Notes under the pieces: generated by a model | Told to the model about the DNA's origin: nothing | The model's input: the letters and a program-made list of their open reading frames with translations, nothing else | Database searches by the model: none | Position numbers and translations under genes: made by a program | Assembly: GCF_031846345.1 (NCBI RefSeq) | Contig: NZ_JAVRHX010000001.1 | Location: forward strand, 992,001 to 1,056,000 | Origin: Glaciecola petra | Lineage (GTDB): Bacteria; Pseudomonadota; Gammaproteobacteria; Enterobacterales; Alteromonadaceae | Reading direction: 5' to 3' | Length of the DNA stretch: 64,000 nt | Shown here: piece after piece, positions 19,037 through 27,767 of the stretch | How the letters are laid out: the number at the start of each line of letters is the position of its first letter | Position numbering within the stretch: the first letter of the stretch is position 1

Positions 19037-21628
19037 ATGAATAAAAATTATAAAAGAAGCGTTAAACATTTAGCGATTGCAGTTGGTAGTGTTTTAGCAA
19101 TAAGTGCATGTGGTGGGGGCAGTAGTAATGAAGACACAAGTACGCCTCCTGTTGTAACGCCGCCTGTTAATAATGCACCAGTAATATCTAGCACAGCCTT
19201 AACAGACGCGACAGAAGGGCAGGCATACACCTATACATTAACAGGTACTGATGCCGATAGTGGCGATACACTTACATTAGCGGCACCGACATTACCTGCC
19301 TGGCTAAATTTTGATGCCAGTAGCGGCATTCTTAGTGGTACGCCTGGCGAAAACGATATAGGTAGTGCTTCAGTTTCGCTCACCATTAGTGATGGCACAG
19401 AAACAGTTACTCAATCGTTTACGATAACCGTTGCAGCTGCACCAAATGAAATGCCAGTTGTGACCAGTACTGCGATTCTTGTAGCTGAAGAAAATGTGGC
19501 ATATAGTTATACCATTATGGCAACAGATGCCGACAACGATACTCTTACATTTGCCGCAACAACGTTGCCATCTTGGATGTCGTTTGAAGCAAGCACCGGC
19601 ATCTTAAGTGGTACACCGGCTGTGGGTGATGTTGGTAACAGTGATGTCGTATTGACTGTCAACGATGGTACTGACACCGTTAGTCAAACCTTTACCATTG
19701 TTGTGAGTCCTGCTCCGTTTGTAAATACTGCACCTGTTATTACCAGCAATGGATTAACAATGGCAATGGTAAACACAGCCTACACTTACACCATCACCGC
19801 AACTGACAGTGACAATGACACCTTAACTTTTTCATCAGTAAGCTTACCTGCTTGGGGAGTATTTGATACTACTACTGGTGTGTTATCTGGTACGCCTGAT
19901 ATAGCCGGTGATTATCCAGTTGAACTAGCGGTTTCAGATGGTACAGACAGCGTTAGTCAGAATTTCACAATTACTGCGACAGCGGCTTCGGCAAATGTGG
20001 CTCTGTCTATTTTTGATAACGTAGAGTTGCCTAACTGGGCAACTTGGACGTGTTGTGGCGTAACGCAGGCAACGGTTGTCACCGACGACGCAGATAAAGA
20101 TCAAGTTGTAGAGTTCACCATTGATAGGGCCGAAAATCAAGGCGGCACTGTAGTAGGCTTTACTGCTCGTGATGGCGATGGCGCAACAAATGGTATGCCA
20201 TTTGACGCTTCTGCTTTTAGAAACACCGGCACCCTAGTGTTTGACCTTAAACTCGTTACTCAAAGTTCAGGTGGTCCACAAGATTGGTTCTTGAAAGTAG
20301 AAAGTGGCGCTGGGCAAGAAGTTCAACTGGGGCTTTCGTCTGCTCAAGAAGGCCATTCAGCACCTGTCTTAGATACTTGGCAGACCTATACTTTTGATTT
20401 ATCAAGTTTAACAGGCTCATTAGATTTATCAGCGATAGATCTTGTGATGATATTTCCAGCCTTTTCAGCCAATAGTGATGGTACAGTGTTTAGAGTGGAT
20501 AATGTTCGTATAATGGAAGATGGCGCTACACCTGCTCCACCGCCAAATCCAGGCGGAACACCAACTGATCTAGCACTTACATTATTTGATGATGAAATAC
20601 TGGCAGAATGGGCCGCATGGACATGTTGTGGCGTGACCCAAGCGAGTTTAGTCACAGACGAAGATAGTGAGCAAGGTCAAGTTACTGAATTCACTATCGA
20701 CAGAGCCGAAAACCAAGGTGGAACCGTAGTCGGATACACTGCAAGAGATGGTGATGGTGCTGTCAACGGTATGCCCTTTGATGCTTCAGCATTTGCGAGT
20801 ACTGGGGTAATACAATTTGATCTAAAACTAGTGACGCAAAGCTCTGGCGGCCCTCAAGAGTGGTTTTTGAAAGTTGAAAGTGGTGCAGGACAAGAAGTAC
20901 AGGTTGCCCTTTCTTCAGCCCAAGAAGCCCATGCGGCTCCAGTATTAGATACATGGCAGACTTACACTTTTAACTTAGCTGATTTACAAGGCAGCTTAGA
21001 TAAAGGTGCTATTGATTTGGTCATGATATTCCCAGCGTTTTCGCCAAATAGCGATGGTACGGTATTTAGAATCGATAACCTTAAGATATTTAGAGATGGT
21101 GCGTCTAGCACTAACCCTACACCTCCTCCGTCTGGAAATGGGCCGGTAACATTAGATTTTGAAGCTGACGGTGCAGGTAACGCTGGCTATACATGGAAAG
21201 TTTTTGAAAATGACTCTGACCCAGATTTAGAGATAGTTGCAAATGAGAATCCAGATAGTGTGAATGGTTCAGCAATGGTTGCAAAGTTCACTGCCTTACA
21301 AACCGGTAACCCATTTGCAGGCACTGAAACCGATTCAGGACCCACATTTACTCTGGATAATAGCAATAAAATTGTCAGAATAGCGGTGTATAAGACTGTT
21401 ATTAGTGATGTTGGGATAAAATTTTCGGTGGGCGAAGCTGCTCAACCTGAACTTAAAGTCGCTAACACCAAAATAAATGAATGGGAAGTGCTAACTTTTG
21501 ACTTCAGTAGTTATATTGGAAGAGCCGAAACTATTGGTATTACTAACGTTATTGTATTCCCTGATTTTAATGCTAGATCACAAGACAATATCGTGTTTTT
21601 TGATAACATCACCTTTAGTGAAAACTAA
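19037..21628 (+). CDS. Large multidomain surface lipoprotein with putative Ig-like repeats and duplicated Cys-pair domains
   Basis: I start at ATG 19037, which has AGGG 6 bases upstream and gives a textbook lipoprotein signal (LAISAC, Cys25, then GGGSS). An in-frame start at 18983 would add 18 residues before the signal. After a Pro/Thr linker come three tandem cadherin/putative-Ig-like domains (each with YTYTxTxTDxDxDTL, LPxW and GxLSGTP). Two closely similar domains of about 175 residues follow, each opening with WTCCGVTQA and containing DRAENQGGTVVG and LKLVTQSSGGPQ. A more divergent C-terminal domain ends the protein. The WTCCG domains look like jelly-roll carbohydrate-binding modules, which is inference. 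There is no catalytic domain; adhesion or glycan binding at the cell surface is the best guess. Confidence 0.82.
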   Translation: MNKNYKRSVKHLAIAVGSVLAISACGGGSSNEDTSTPPVVTPPVNNAPVISSTALTDATEGQAYTYTLTGTDADSGDTLTLAAPTLPAWLNFDASSGILSGTPGENDIGSASVSLTISDGTETVTQSFTITVAAAPNEMPVVTSTAILVAEENVAYSYTIMATDADNDTLTFAATTLPSWMSFEASTGILSGTPAVGDVGNSDVVLTVNDGTDTVSQTFTIVVSPAPFVNTAPVITSNGLTMAMVNTAYTYTITATDSDNDTLTFSSVSLPAWGVFDTTTGVLSGTPDIAGDYPVELAVSDGTDSVSQNFTITATAASANVALSIFDNVELPNWATWTCCGVTQATVVTDDADKDQVVEFTIDRAENQGGTVVGFTARDGDGATNGMPFDASAFRNTGTLVFDLKLVTQSSGGPQDWFLKVESGAGQEVQLGLSSAQEGHSAPVLDTWQTYTFDLSSLTGSLDLSAIDLVMIFPAFSANSDGTVFRVDNVRIMEDGATPAPPPNPGGTPTDLALTLFDDEILAEWAAWTCCGVTQASLVTDEDSEQGQVTEFTIDRAENQGGTVVGYTARDGDGAVNGMPFDASAFASTGVIQFDLKLVTQSSGGPQEWFLKVESGAGQEVQVALSSAQEAHAAPVLDTWQTYTFNLADLQGSLDKGAIDLVMIFPAFSPNSDGTVFRIDNLKIFRDGASSTNPTPPPSGNGPVTLDFEADGAGNAGYTWKVFENDSDPDLEIVANENPDSVNGSAMVAKFTALQTGNPFAGTETDSGPTFTLDNSNKIVRIAVYKTVISDVGIKFSVGEAAQPELKVANTKINEWEVLTFDFSSYIGRAETIGITNVIVFPDFNARSQDNIVFFDNITFSEN

Positions 21629-21740
21629 AATAGAATAACTAAAGTAACCAAATTAACCAAAGGGTCAGAGTGCTTGAAATTAATTTCTATGTGATTTTAA
21701 GCGCTTTGTCCCCGAGGTTTTATCTGATTAATCCACAATG

Positions 21741-22739
21741 TTAGACCTGAAGTATCAAATCAAGTGCTTTCATCTCATCTTCGTTTAGTGCTGTATGTTT
21801 TTCTGTAGCCATTAGTTCTTCTATTTGTGAGATTTTACTGGCACCGATAATACAAGATGTCACTGACTCTTTAGCATGAAGCCAGCTAATTGCCAATTGT
21901 GGTAGTGTTTGCTGCCGAGCTTTTGCAAATTCATTTAGTTTTATAATTGTATTGAGCTTTTCTTGTGTAATTTGCTCGGGTGTTAAAAAACCGTCTGGGT
22001 CGCTAGCTCGAGAGTCACTGGGAATACCATTGAGGTATTTGTTCGACAGCATACCCTGTGCCAATGGTGAAAAGGGCACAGTTCCGATACCAGACTGATT
22101 TGCGGCACTAAGAACCCTTTCGTTTTCCATTTCACGATCTAGCATATTCAAACGAGGTTGGTGAATTACACATGGCGTACCGAGCTCTTGTAAGATTTTA
22201 TTCGCTTTCAATAAACCTTCACCATCGTAGTTAGACAAGCCTATATACAAGGCTTTACCCGATTTTACTATATCGCTTAAAGCTTGCATGGTTTCTTGCA
22301 AGGGGGTGTTTGGATCGGGTCGGTGATGATAAAAGATATCGACGTAATCCACGTTCATTCGCTGCAAGCTCTGATTGAGACTCGCAATCAAATATTTACG
22401 TGAACCCCAATCACCATATGGGCCATCCCACATACCATAGCCAGCCTTTGTAGAAATGATTAATTCATCTCGATATGGTTTGAGTTGAGTATTAAGAACT
22501 TGCCCAAAAAACGACTCCGCACTTCCTGGGGGGGGTCCATAATTATTGGCTAAATCAAAGTGGGTAATTCCTAAGTCAAATGCTCTAAGCACCATGTCAC
22601 GTGCTAGGTCCAGATTATTCTGAGCCCCAAAATTGTGCCATAAACCTAAAGAAACAAATGGCAAGCGCAAACCACTGTTACCACAGCGTTTATATTGACT
22701 GTGTTTGTATCTATCTATACTGGCTTGGTAATTTTCCAT
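21741..22739 (-). CDS. gpr: Aldo/keto reductase, YghZ/Gpr type
   Basis: The protein matches E. coli YghZ (L-glyceraldehyde 3-phosphate reductase) through its length: RLPFVSLGLWHNFG, THFDLANNYGPPPGSAE, ELIISTKAGYGMWDGPYGDW, VDYVDIFYHHRPD and CIIGASKISQIEEL. The tetrad D, Y (NNYG), K (STKAGY) and H (YHHR) is present, so it should be an NADPH-dependent carbonyl reductase. The ATG at 22739 (MENYQ) has AGG 9 bases upstream, whereas the TTG at 22745 would be too close to it. This gives 332 residues. The C-terminus is slightly shorter than in E. coli. Confidence 0.9.
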   Translation of the reverse strand: MENYQASIDRYKHSQYKRCGNSGLRLPFVSLGLWHNFGAQNNLDLARDMVLRAFDLGITHFDLANNYGPPPGSAESFFGQVLNTQLKPYRDELIISTKAGYGMWDGPYGDWGSRKYLIASLNQSLQRMNVDYVDIFYHHRPDPNTPLQETMQALSDIVKSGKALYIGLSNYDGEGLLKANKILQELGTPCVIHQPRLNMLDREMENERVLSAANQSGIGTVPFSPLAQGMLSNKYLNGIPSDSRASDPDGFLTPEQITQEKLNTIIKLNEFAKARQQTLPQLAISWLHAKESVTSCIIGASKISQIEELMATEKHTALNEDEMKALDLILQV

Positions 22740-22834
22740 GAACAAATGCCTATTGAATAAATGCTAATATAAGTGTATTAAAAAAGCTTCATACAACTAA
22801 GTATTAGTCTTAATTGACGATGACCACTAAATTC

Positions 22835-23620
22835 TTATCTAACCTTTTCATCCTGTTGCAAAATTTCTTCAATTTCTTTGTTGAGTGCTTCAGATTCAAT
22901 TATGCAACCATTATTGTACCTTTGATTAAGCTCTTTTTTCTGAGGAACCTTATATAAATTTCTCTCCAAAACTTCGCTCATATAACAATAATATGGCTTC
23001 GTATCTCTTGCAATTTGAAGAACTTGCTCAACTCTCGGGTCAGTCGATTCGATTTCTTCAAAATAACCAAGATTTACAAGATATTTAATTACCATCGCAG
23101 ACAGGTAGATTTCATGCGTATGTTCTAGTTCTGCTGCTTCTGCGAGAAGTTTTGCGACTGTTTTTCGTTTTTTTATATTATCTGATAAGCCTTCATAAGG
23201 ATAAGAGATAATCATAAGGGCACTAAACAACTTGCTCATTGACTTTTCTTTTACATTTTGATTCCCCACTTTTCTTAGAATCGTTATACCAAAATACCTT
23301 TCTTGCTCGGATGATGGATCTAAACTACTTATCATACCAATATTTATTAAGCTTGATTCATCTCCAAGCAGTGCTGCTTTTCCCCAATAATATTTAGCTA
23401 CCTTGATATCACCGATTTTCAGTGCACAATTCCCAAGAATTTTATAGTTGCTAAGATTTTCTTCGACCGGAAGTAAGGCCTCATTGATATATTTACTCGC
23501 AAGCTCACAGCGCTGATTACTTGGAATATGAGGTTTTGCTAAACTAAATGTTGACTCTTTTCCTTTAATTTCAGCGACGCTAAAGGCAAGTAAAATAATC
23601 AGATACGAAATATGTTTCAA
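22835..23620 (-). CDS. Secreted protein with Sel1/TPR-like helices, unknown function
   Basis: I do not recognise a specific family. The 261 residues begin with a signal peptide (MKHISYLIILLAFSVAEIKG). The rest looks like helical repeats: NYKILGNCALKIGDIKVAKY, then WGKAALLGDESSLINIGMIS, then AKLLAEAAELEHTHEIYLSA resemble Sel1/TPR spacing. Several cysteines suggest a periplasmic location. The start is TTG with GGAGA 7 bases upstream. It begins 11 bases after an orphan open frame (23632-23757) and lies in an AT-rich patch downstream of ssrA, so horizontal origin is plausible. Confidence 0.65.
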   Translation of the reverse strand: MKHISYLIILLAFSVAEIKGKESTFSLAKPHIPSNQRCELASKYINEALLPVEENLSNYKILGNCALKIGDIKVAKYYWGKAALLGDESSLINIGMISSLDPSSEQERYFGITILRKVGNQNVKEKSMSKLFSALMIISYPYEGLSDNIKKRKTVAKLLAEAAELEHTHEIYLSAMVIKYLVNLGYFEEIESTDPRVEQVLQIARDTKPYYCYMSEVLERNLYKVPQKKELNQRYNNGCIIESEALNKEIEEILQQDEKVR

Positions 23621-23631
23621 TGAAGAATCTC

Positions 23632-23757
23632 CTAATTGTTTAATAAGTCAAGGGGGTCTGGTTTCTTAACCGGCGGATCCGGTATTAAACCCTTAGGGTC
23701 TATGCAGTCGCCTTTTGGTCTATCACTACTTGCGTGATAATAAGTAATTACACGAAA
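23632..23757 (-). pseudogene. Possible orphan C-terminal coding fragment
   Basis: An open frame of 41 codons without a start codon reads as a polar, proline-rich tail: HASSDRPKGDCIDPKGLIPD, then PPVKKPDPLDLLNN and a stop. This composition resembles the tail of a large secreted or polymorphic-toxin protein more than noise. It overlaps the end of the upstream small membrane-protein gene in another frame. It could be chance; no upstream body is present. Confidence 0.3.
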
Positions 23758-23938
23758 CTAATTCACGCAAAATAGAAGCTAAGGTAATAGAAAGGAACCC
23801 AATAAATGAACAAACTGCAACTGCTGACAAGTCATAACCCGTCAATATTACGATGGCAGTTAAGACGTATATGATGACAAAAACGACTGCAGGATGACAT
23901 AGGATAGGGGCTTTATCAGAGATTCTTTGGGCTTTCAT
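23726..23938 (-). CDS. Small two-helix membrane protein, unknown function
   Basis: The 70 residues hold two strongly hydrophobic segments (AVVFVIIYVLTAIVIL and AVCSFIGFLSITLASIL) with a short polar hairpin between them. The start ATG has a GGA 7 bases upstream. It lies between two unrecognised genes on the same strand, 36 bases after the lipoprotein gene, so the three may form one transcript. No family is recognised. Confidence 0.55.
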   Translation of the reverse strand: MKAQRISDKAPILCHPAVVFVIIYVLTAIVILTGYDLSAVAVCSFIGFLSITLASILRELVSCNYLLSRK

Positions 23939-23974
23939 GTTTTATTCCAAGTTTTGCAAAAAATCTGAGTTCTT

Positions 23975-24691
23975 TTATTCAAGCGGAGCGTTAATTAGAT
24001 TTACTTTCCATATATCACCTTCTTTTTGCATTATTATTTGTATCGTGGTTTTTTTCCCGTCGGTAAAAATAACGTCAAATTTCAATGAAGATATAAGGGT
24101 ACCTCCTTCTCCTTCATAAAACTGAAGGTTGGAAAATGAAAACGTTGAATATTCTCCCCATATTTCATAAAAGTCCTGCCTAAACAGCAAATACTCTTTT
24201 TTACTTAAATTTTCCTGGGCTCTTGAGGAAAAGCGTTTATATTGATTCGGTTGTCCTTGATTCAAAAATGAATGAACAATATCGTACGTTGTCACTGATA
24301 ACTTCGGATATTTTTCCTCGTTTACAATATGATAATCGATTAGCCAGTATACTAAACTTTCAAAATATTTTTTTGTAGCATCAAGAACATCCTTATCCTT
24401 AAAATATGTTAAATCATAAACGATTCTAACAGAAGCAATGTGTTCAGAGTTATCAATATCAAAACCTAATTCAACATAATTCAAATGCTCTTTATTGATT
24501 TCGTATTTTTTGTTGATGAGATAATTGAAATCATAATTTAACAACGCCGCCAATAGATTCACATTTTGCTCGTGACTTTCATAAACATTTACTCTAATGT
24601 CTTGGATGTCTAATTTTTCATAATTCGTACATGACGTAATCAACAACATATAAAAAAGTACAAAGGAAATTCTTTCCACATTCAACCTCAT
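23975..24691 (-). CDS. Putative lipoprotein, unknown function
   Basis: From the ATG at 24691 the protein begins MRLNVERISFVLFYMLLITS followed by Cys21, a good lipoprotein signal. An in-frame TTG at 24703 adds four residues. The mature part (about 218 residues) is rich in Tyr, Asp and Lys. It ends in a beta-rich stretch, IISSL-like then FDVIFTDGKKTTIQIIMQKE and GDIWKVNLINAPLE, reminiscent of NTF2/DUF4019-type lipoproteins, though I cannot assign it. It is the first gene of the AT-rich set downstream of ssrA. Confidence 0.65.
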   Translation of the reverse strand: MRLNVERISFVLFYMLLITSCTNYEKLDIQDIRVNVYESHEQNVNLLAALLNYDFNYLINKKYEINKEHLNYVELGFDIDNSEHIASVRIVYDLTYFKDKDVLDATKKYFESLVYWLIDYHIVNEEKYPKLSVTTYDIVHSFLNQGQPNQYKRFSSRAQENLSKKEYLLFRQDFYEIWGEYSTFSFSNLQFYEGEGGTLISSLKFDVIFTDGKKTTIQIIMQKEGDIWKVNLINAPLE

Positions 24692-24703
24692 AAAATACCG
24701 CAA

Positions 24704-25027
24704 TGCTAATCTAATTTAATTTGATACCCTAGCATGAATTTAAAAATTAAAAATAATCCAAATCGTTTATCAAATAAATAACTGTCTACTATTAATAGTT
24801 TAAAATATATCAGCCAGAACAGAATATATGTCATTAAAAACATTTCCTGAATGAAGCGCTTCGCCCACCGCAAGAGTGACACTTCCTGAAGCAAGAAATC
24901 TAAAGAACATTTCCCCATTCGTGTGTCAAAATGTAGCACTATTAAATGTTACTTAGCAATACTTACCGACAGATGAATACCTCTTTAGGCCTTTAAAACA
25001 GTGTGTCTTGGTGTTATTTTAGACAAT
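24704..25027. other. Gene-poor AT-rich stretch between lipoprotein gene and ssrA terminator
   Basis: I see no convincing gene here. A minus-strand stretch near 24837-24915 has a coherent short frame (GEMFFRFLASGSVTLAVGEA) and higher GC than its surroundings, and may be a decayed repeat or gene fragment. The rest is AT-rich sequence without promoters I can defend. Confidence 0.5.
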
Positions 25028-25052
25028 AAAAAAGGCTGAAAAATCAGCCTTC
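25028..25052 (-). terminator. Terminator of ssrA
   Basis: Read on the minus strand: AAGGCTGA, a short T loop, TCAGCCTT and a T tract, 12 bases beyond the tmRNA 3' CCA. Confidence 0.88.
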
Positions 25053-25063
25053 GTTATTTAAAG

Positions 25064-25430
25064 TGGTGGAGCTGGGGGGAATTGAACCCCCGTCCAGAAA
25101 GCGTCAGCCCTCGGTACTACATGCTTAGTCTATTATTATTCTCGTAAGCAAGCTGCGAATAGACACGCCACTTAAATACATACCTGAATTAGTTTTAATG
25201 CTTCATCTCTCAGGCGGGAGATTCCACACGATCCTGTTTGGGTTTGACTCTTCGAACTCCCCGTCTTACAGAAAAAAGCTAGGGCGAAGAGGCTCTATGC
25301 AGGTTATTAAGCTGCTAGTGCGTAGTTTTCGTCGTTTGCGACTATTTTTTTGCGGCTTTTTAAAGAGGCCAACCGCACCTCTGCATGCACCTAAAACATC
25401 ATTGAATCCTGTCGAATCCAAAACAGCCCC
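25064..25430 (-). ncRNA. ssrA: Transfer-messenger RNA (tmRNA)
   Basis: The minus strand begins GGGGCTGTTTTGGATTCGAC at 25430 and ends with the tRNA-like T arm and CCCAGCTCCACCA at 25064, a 367-base one-piece tmRNA. The tag frame (resume codon GCA at 25337-25339, two stops at 25304-25309) encodes ANDENYALAA, identical to the E. coli tag. It rescues stalled ribosomes together with SmpB, whose gene lies just upstream on the same strand. The T arm at the 3' end is a common integration site for islands. Confidence 0.98.
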
Positions 25431-25472
25431 AGTGTTTCAACTATGATAGCACAAGCCCAAGGCTCGATACTA

Positions 25473-25937
25473 TTAATGTTTCATCAAGCGTTCTTTTTGC
25501 CGAGACCATTCGCGATCTTTAATATCATTGCGCTTATCATGGTCTTGCTTGCCGCGAGCTAGATAAATCTCTAGTTTTACCCAACATGCTTTCCAATACA
25601 TCGCCGTAGCAACAATCGTCAAACCTTGACGGTCTAAGCCGCCCATTAATTCTTCGATTTCACGTTTGTTTAGCAAAAGTTTACGAGTACGAGTTGGGTC
25701 GCAAATCACGTGCGACGATGCTTCACTTAATGGTTGTATGCGAATATTAGTGACAAATGCCTCACCATTATTGACGTAAACATAAGCGTCGGTAATATTG
25801 GCTTTACCCGCTCTTATGCTTTTGACTTCCCACCCTTGCAGCTCTAAGCCAGCTTCAAATTTACTTGTTAGATGATAGTCGTGACGCGCCTTTTTATTTC
25901 GGGCAATCGTGTTATTGTTATTTTGTTTCTTCTTCAT
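25473..25937 (-). CDS. smpB: SsrA-binding protein SmpB
   Basis: This 154-residue protein binds tmRNA and positions it in the stalled ribosome. Motifs are ARHDYHLTSKFEAGLELQGW EVKSIRAGK and the basic C-terminal tail ending SRQKERLMKH. The Asn-run near the N-terminus (KQNNNNT) is a minor oddity. It lies 43 bases upstream of ssrA in the same orientation and is divergent from ratA, the usual gammaproteobacterial arrangement. Confidence 0.97.
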   Translation of the reverse strand: MKKKQNNNNTIARNKKARHDYHLTSKFEAGLELQGWEVKSIRAGKANITDAYVYVNNGEAFVTNIRIQPLSEASSHVICDPTRTRKLLLNKREIEELMGGLDRQGLTIVATAMYWKACWVKLEIYLARGKQDHDKRNDIKDREWSRQKERLMKH

Positions 25938-26015
25938 GCGCGGTATTATAGCCGCGAATGCAGATGGATGTCTCTAACATCCCACTTTATTTTGAGGAAT
26001 AATTGCAGTTTAGAT

Positions 26016-26444
26016 ATGCCAAGTATTAATAAAAGCGCATTGGTGCCATATAGCGCCAAACAAATGTATGATTTAGTCAACGATGTAGCGGCTTACCAAA
26101 GCTTTTTACCTGGTTGCAAAACCAGTAATGTTTTGTTGGAAAATGAAACTAGTATGCAAGCAGAAATGATTTTATCAAAGGCCAACTTTGAACAGCGCTT
26201 GGTAACCGAAAACACACTGATTCCAGGGCGCTCTATTGATATGAATTTACTTGAAGGGCCCTTTGATACATTTTCTGGTATTTGGATTTTTACCCCATTA
26301 TCTGACGAAGCCTGCAAAATAGAACTAAATATGGCATTTACGTTTTCTAATATGTTGGTCGACATGGCATTCGGCAAGCTCTTTAAAAGTATTACCAGCA
26401 ATATGGTAAAAGCGTTTACGCAGCGCGCGAAAGAGGTCTATTAA
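26016..26444 (+). CDS. ratA: RatA-family START/coenzyme Q-binding protein
   Basis: The 142-residue START-fold protein opens MPSINKSALVPYSAKQMYDL VNDV and contains AAYQSFLPGC, as in RatA/YfjG. The family is described in E. coli as a ribosome-associated inhibitor and is related to Coq10-type ubiquinone-binding proteins; which role holds here is open. The frame stays open upstream to 25872, but that part overlaps smpB and does not resemble the family, so I use ATG 26016. rnfH starts 1 base after its stop. Confidence 0.9.
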   Translation: MPSINKSALVPYSAKQMYDLVNDVAAYQSFLPGCKTSNVLLENETSMQAEMILSKANFEQRLVTENTLIPGRSIDMNLLEGPFDTFSGIWIFTPLSDEACKIELNMAFTFSNMLVDMAFGKLFKSITSNMVKAFTQRAKEVY

Positions 26445-26445
26445 A

Positions 26446-26778
26446 ATGTCGAACAATATCACGATTGAGATTACCTATGCTCTACCCGAAAAACAGACTT
26501 TACTCGCTATTTCGGTAGAGGAAAATTGCACAGTCGAGAAAGCTATTGAGCAATCTGGCATACTGCAACTTCATACTGATATCGATTTAGCAGTCAATAA
26601 AGTGGGTATTTGGTATAAAACTACAAAACTAAACACAGTATTAAAAAGCGGTGACCGTATTGAAATTTATCGGCCATTAATTGCTGATCCAAAAGAGGTA
26701 CGCAAACGCCGAGCTGAAAAAGCCAAAGACGAGGGCCGCGCAAACAGAGTGACGGGCGGTAAAGCTAAAACCAACTAG
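26446..26778 (+). CDS. rnfH: RnfH/RatB-family ubiquitin-like protein
   Basis: This 110-residue beta-grasp protein has the family core VEKAIEQSGIL and SGDRIEIYRPLIADPKEVRK RRAEKAK, with a basic C-terminal tail. Function is poorly known. It starts one base after the ratA stop, so translation is probably coupled. In many relatives bamE or recN is nearby; here the next gene is the convergent ppsR. Confidence 0.9.
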   Translation: MSNNITIEITYALPEKQTLLAISVEENCTVEKAIEQSGILQLHTDIDLAVNKVGIWYKTTKLNTVLKSGDRIEIYRPLIADPKEVRKRRAEKAKDEGRANRVTGGKAKTN

Positions 26779-26779
26779 G

Positions 26780-27592
26780 CTAGTACTTTCTGCGCTGTAA
26801 ACCCGTTGTAGCGAGAATTTTGGCAGAAATTTCTTCAACCGAAAACGATGTACTATTTAGAAACGGTATCATTTCTTTTCGGTACAAATTTTCTACTTCT
26901 CTTAATTCCATCCTGCATTGCTTAATAGACGCATAACGGCTGTTGGCTCTGCGTTCAGAACGTATTTCTTGCAGTCTATCGGCACCTATTGTTAAACCAA
27001 ATAGTTTGTTTTTAAATCTGCGCAATATTGGCGGTAGTTTTAGAATATCCCCCATATCGTCCTCAGTAAAAGGATAATTTGCGGCTTTAATACCATATTG
27101 CAAAGCTAGATATAAACTCGTTGGGGTTTTGCCAGAACGAGACACGCCTACTAAAATAATATCGGCTTCTTGATAATCTTTTAAGTTAGATCCATCATCA
27201 TTTGCAAGGGCATAGTTAACCGCTTCAATGCGAATATCATAGGTTTTTTCATGCATAGAATGGGTGCGATGTTTTTCGGGCTTAGAAGGCACACCAATTA
27301 CTTTTTCAAGCGGCGCAACAAATTGGTCAAGAAATTTATAATTAATACCTACAGAATGACTAATAATTCGACCAATGTCTAAGTTAACCATGGTATAAAA
27401 AACAAGCGGTCGCTCACCTGTTTTTTCATAAGCGCGTTTTATTTGTTCAATTACCTCTAAAGCATGTTGTTCGGTTTCAACAAAAGGGATAGTGAAATGT
27501 TCGAATTCAATTGGAAATAGGGACAATAAAGCATGCCCAAAAACCTCTGAAGTTATAGCGGTTCCGTCTGATATGTAAAATGCAGCGCGCAC
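26780..27592 (-). CDS. ppsR: PEP synthase regulatory protein PpsR (DUF299 kinase/phosphorylase)
   Basis: This 270-residue bifunctional enzyme uses ADP to phosphorylate, and phosphate to dephosphorylate, the catalytic-site threonine of PEP synthase. The P-loop GVSRSGKT lies at residues 149-156, and the family start AFYISDGTAITSEVFGHALL is intact. It is divergent from ppsA (175 bases between starts), its target, as in many proteobacteria. Confidence 0.95.
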   Translation of the reverse strand: MRAAFYISDGTAITSEVFGHALLSLFPIEFEHFTIPFVETEQHALEVIEQIKRAYEKTGERPLVFYTMVNLDIGRIISHSVGINYKFLDQFVAPLEKVIGVPSKPEKHRTHSMHEKTYDIRIEAVNYALANDDGSNLKDYQEADIILVGVSRSGKTPTSLYLALQYGIKAANYPFTEDDMGDILKLPPILRRFKNKLFGLTIGADRLQEIRSERRANSRYASIKQCRMELREVENLYRKEMIPFLNSTSFSVEEISAKILATTGLQRRKY

Positions 27593-27767
27593 AACATCTC
27601 CTTAACATTGTTGTAATTTTCTTACGAAAAAAAATAAATTTTACTTTCAAATGAAAGCCAATTTACAATCCACATAGCTAACGTAGCACAGATTAAGCAA
27701 TTTGTTGCTCATATTGTAAACTTTCAATTTAAACTACTCATATGCGATAAACGCGGAGGCTCAAACA

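Noticed and set aside
24706..24939. A 77-codon minus-strand frame beside the lipoprotein gene
   Set aside because: Its N-terminal half is a frame-shifted reading of the GEMFFRFLASG fragment and the rest is AT-rich hydrophobic noise; no ribosome site.
25198..25446. An 82-codon plus-strand frame
   Set aside because: It lies antisense to and mostly within ssrA and has no protein-like features.
25872..26015. N-terminal extension of ratA by 48 codons
   Set aside because: It overlaps smpB, shows no family similarity, and the ATG at 26016 reproduces the RatA start.
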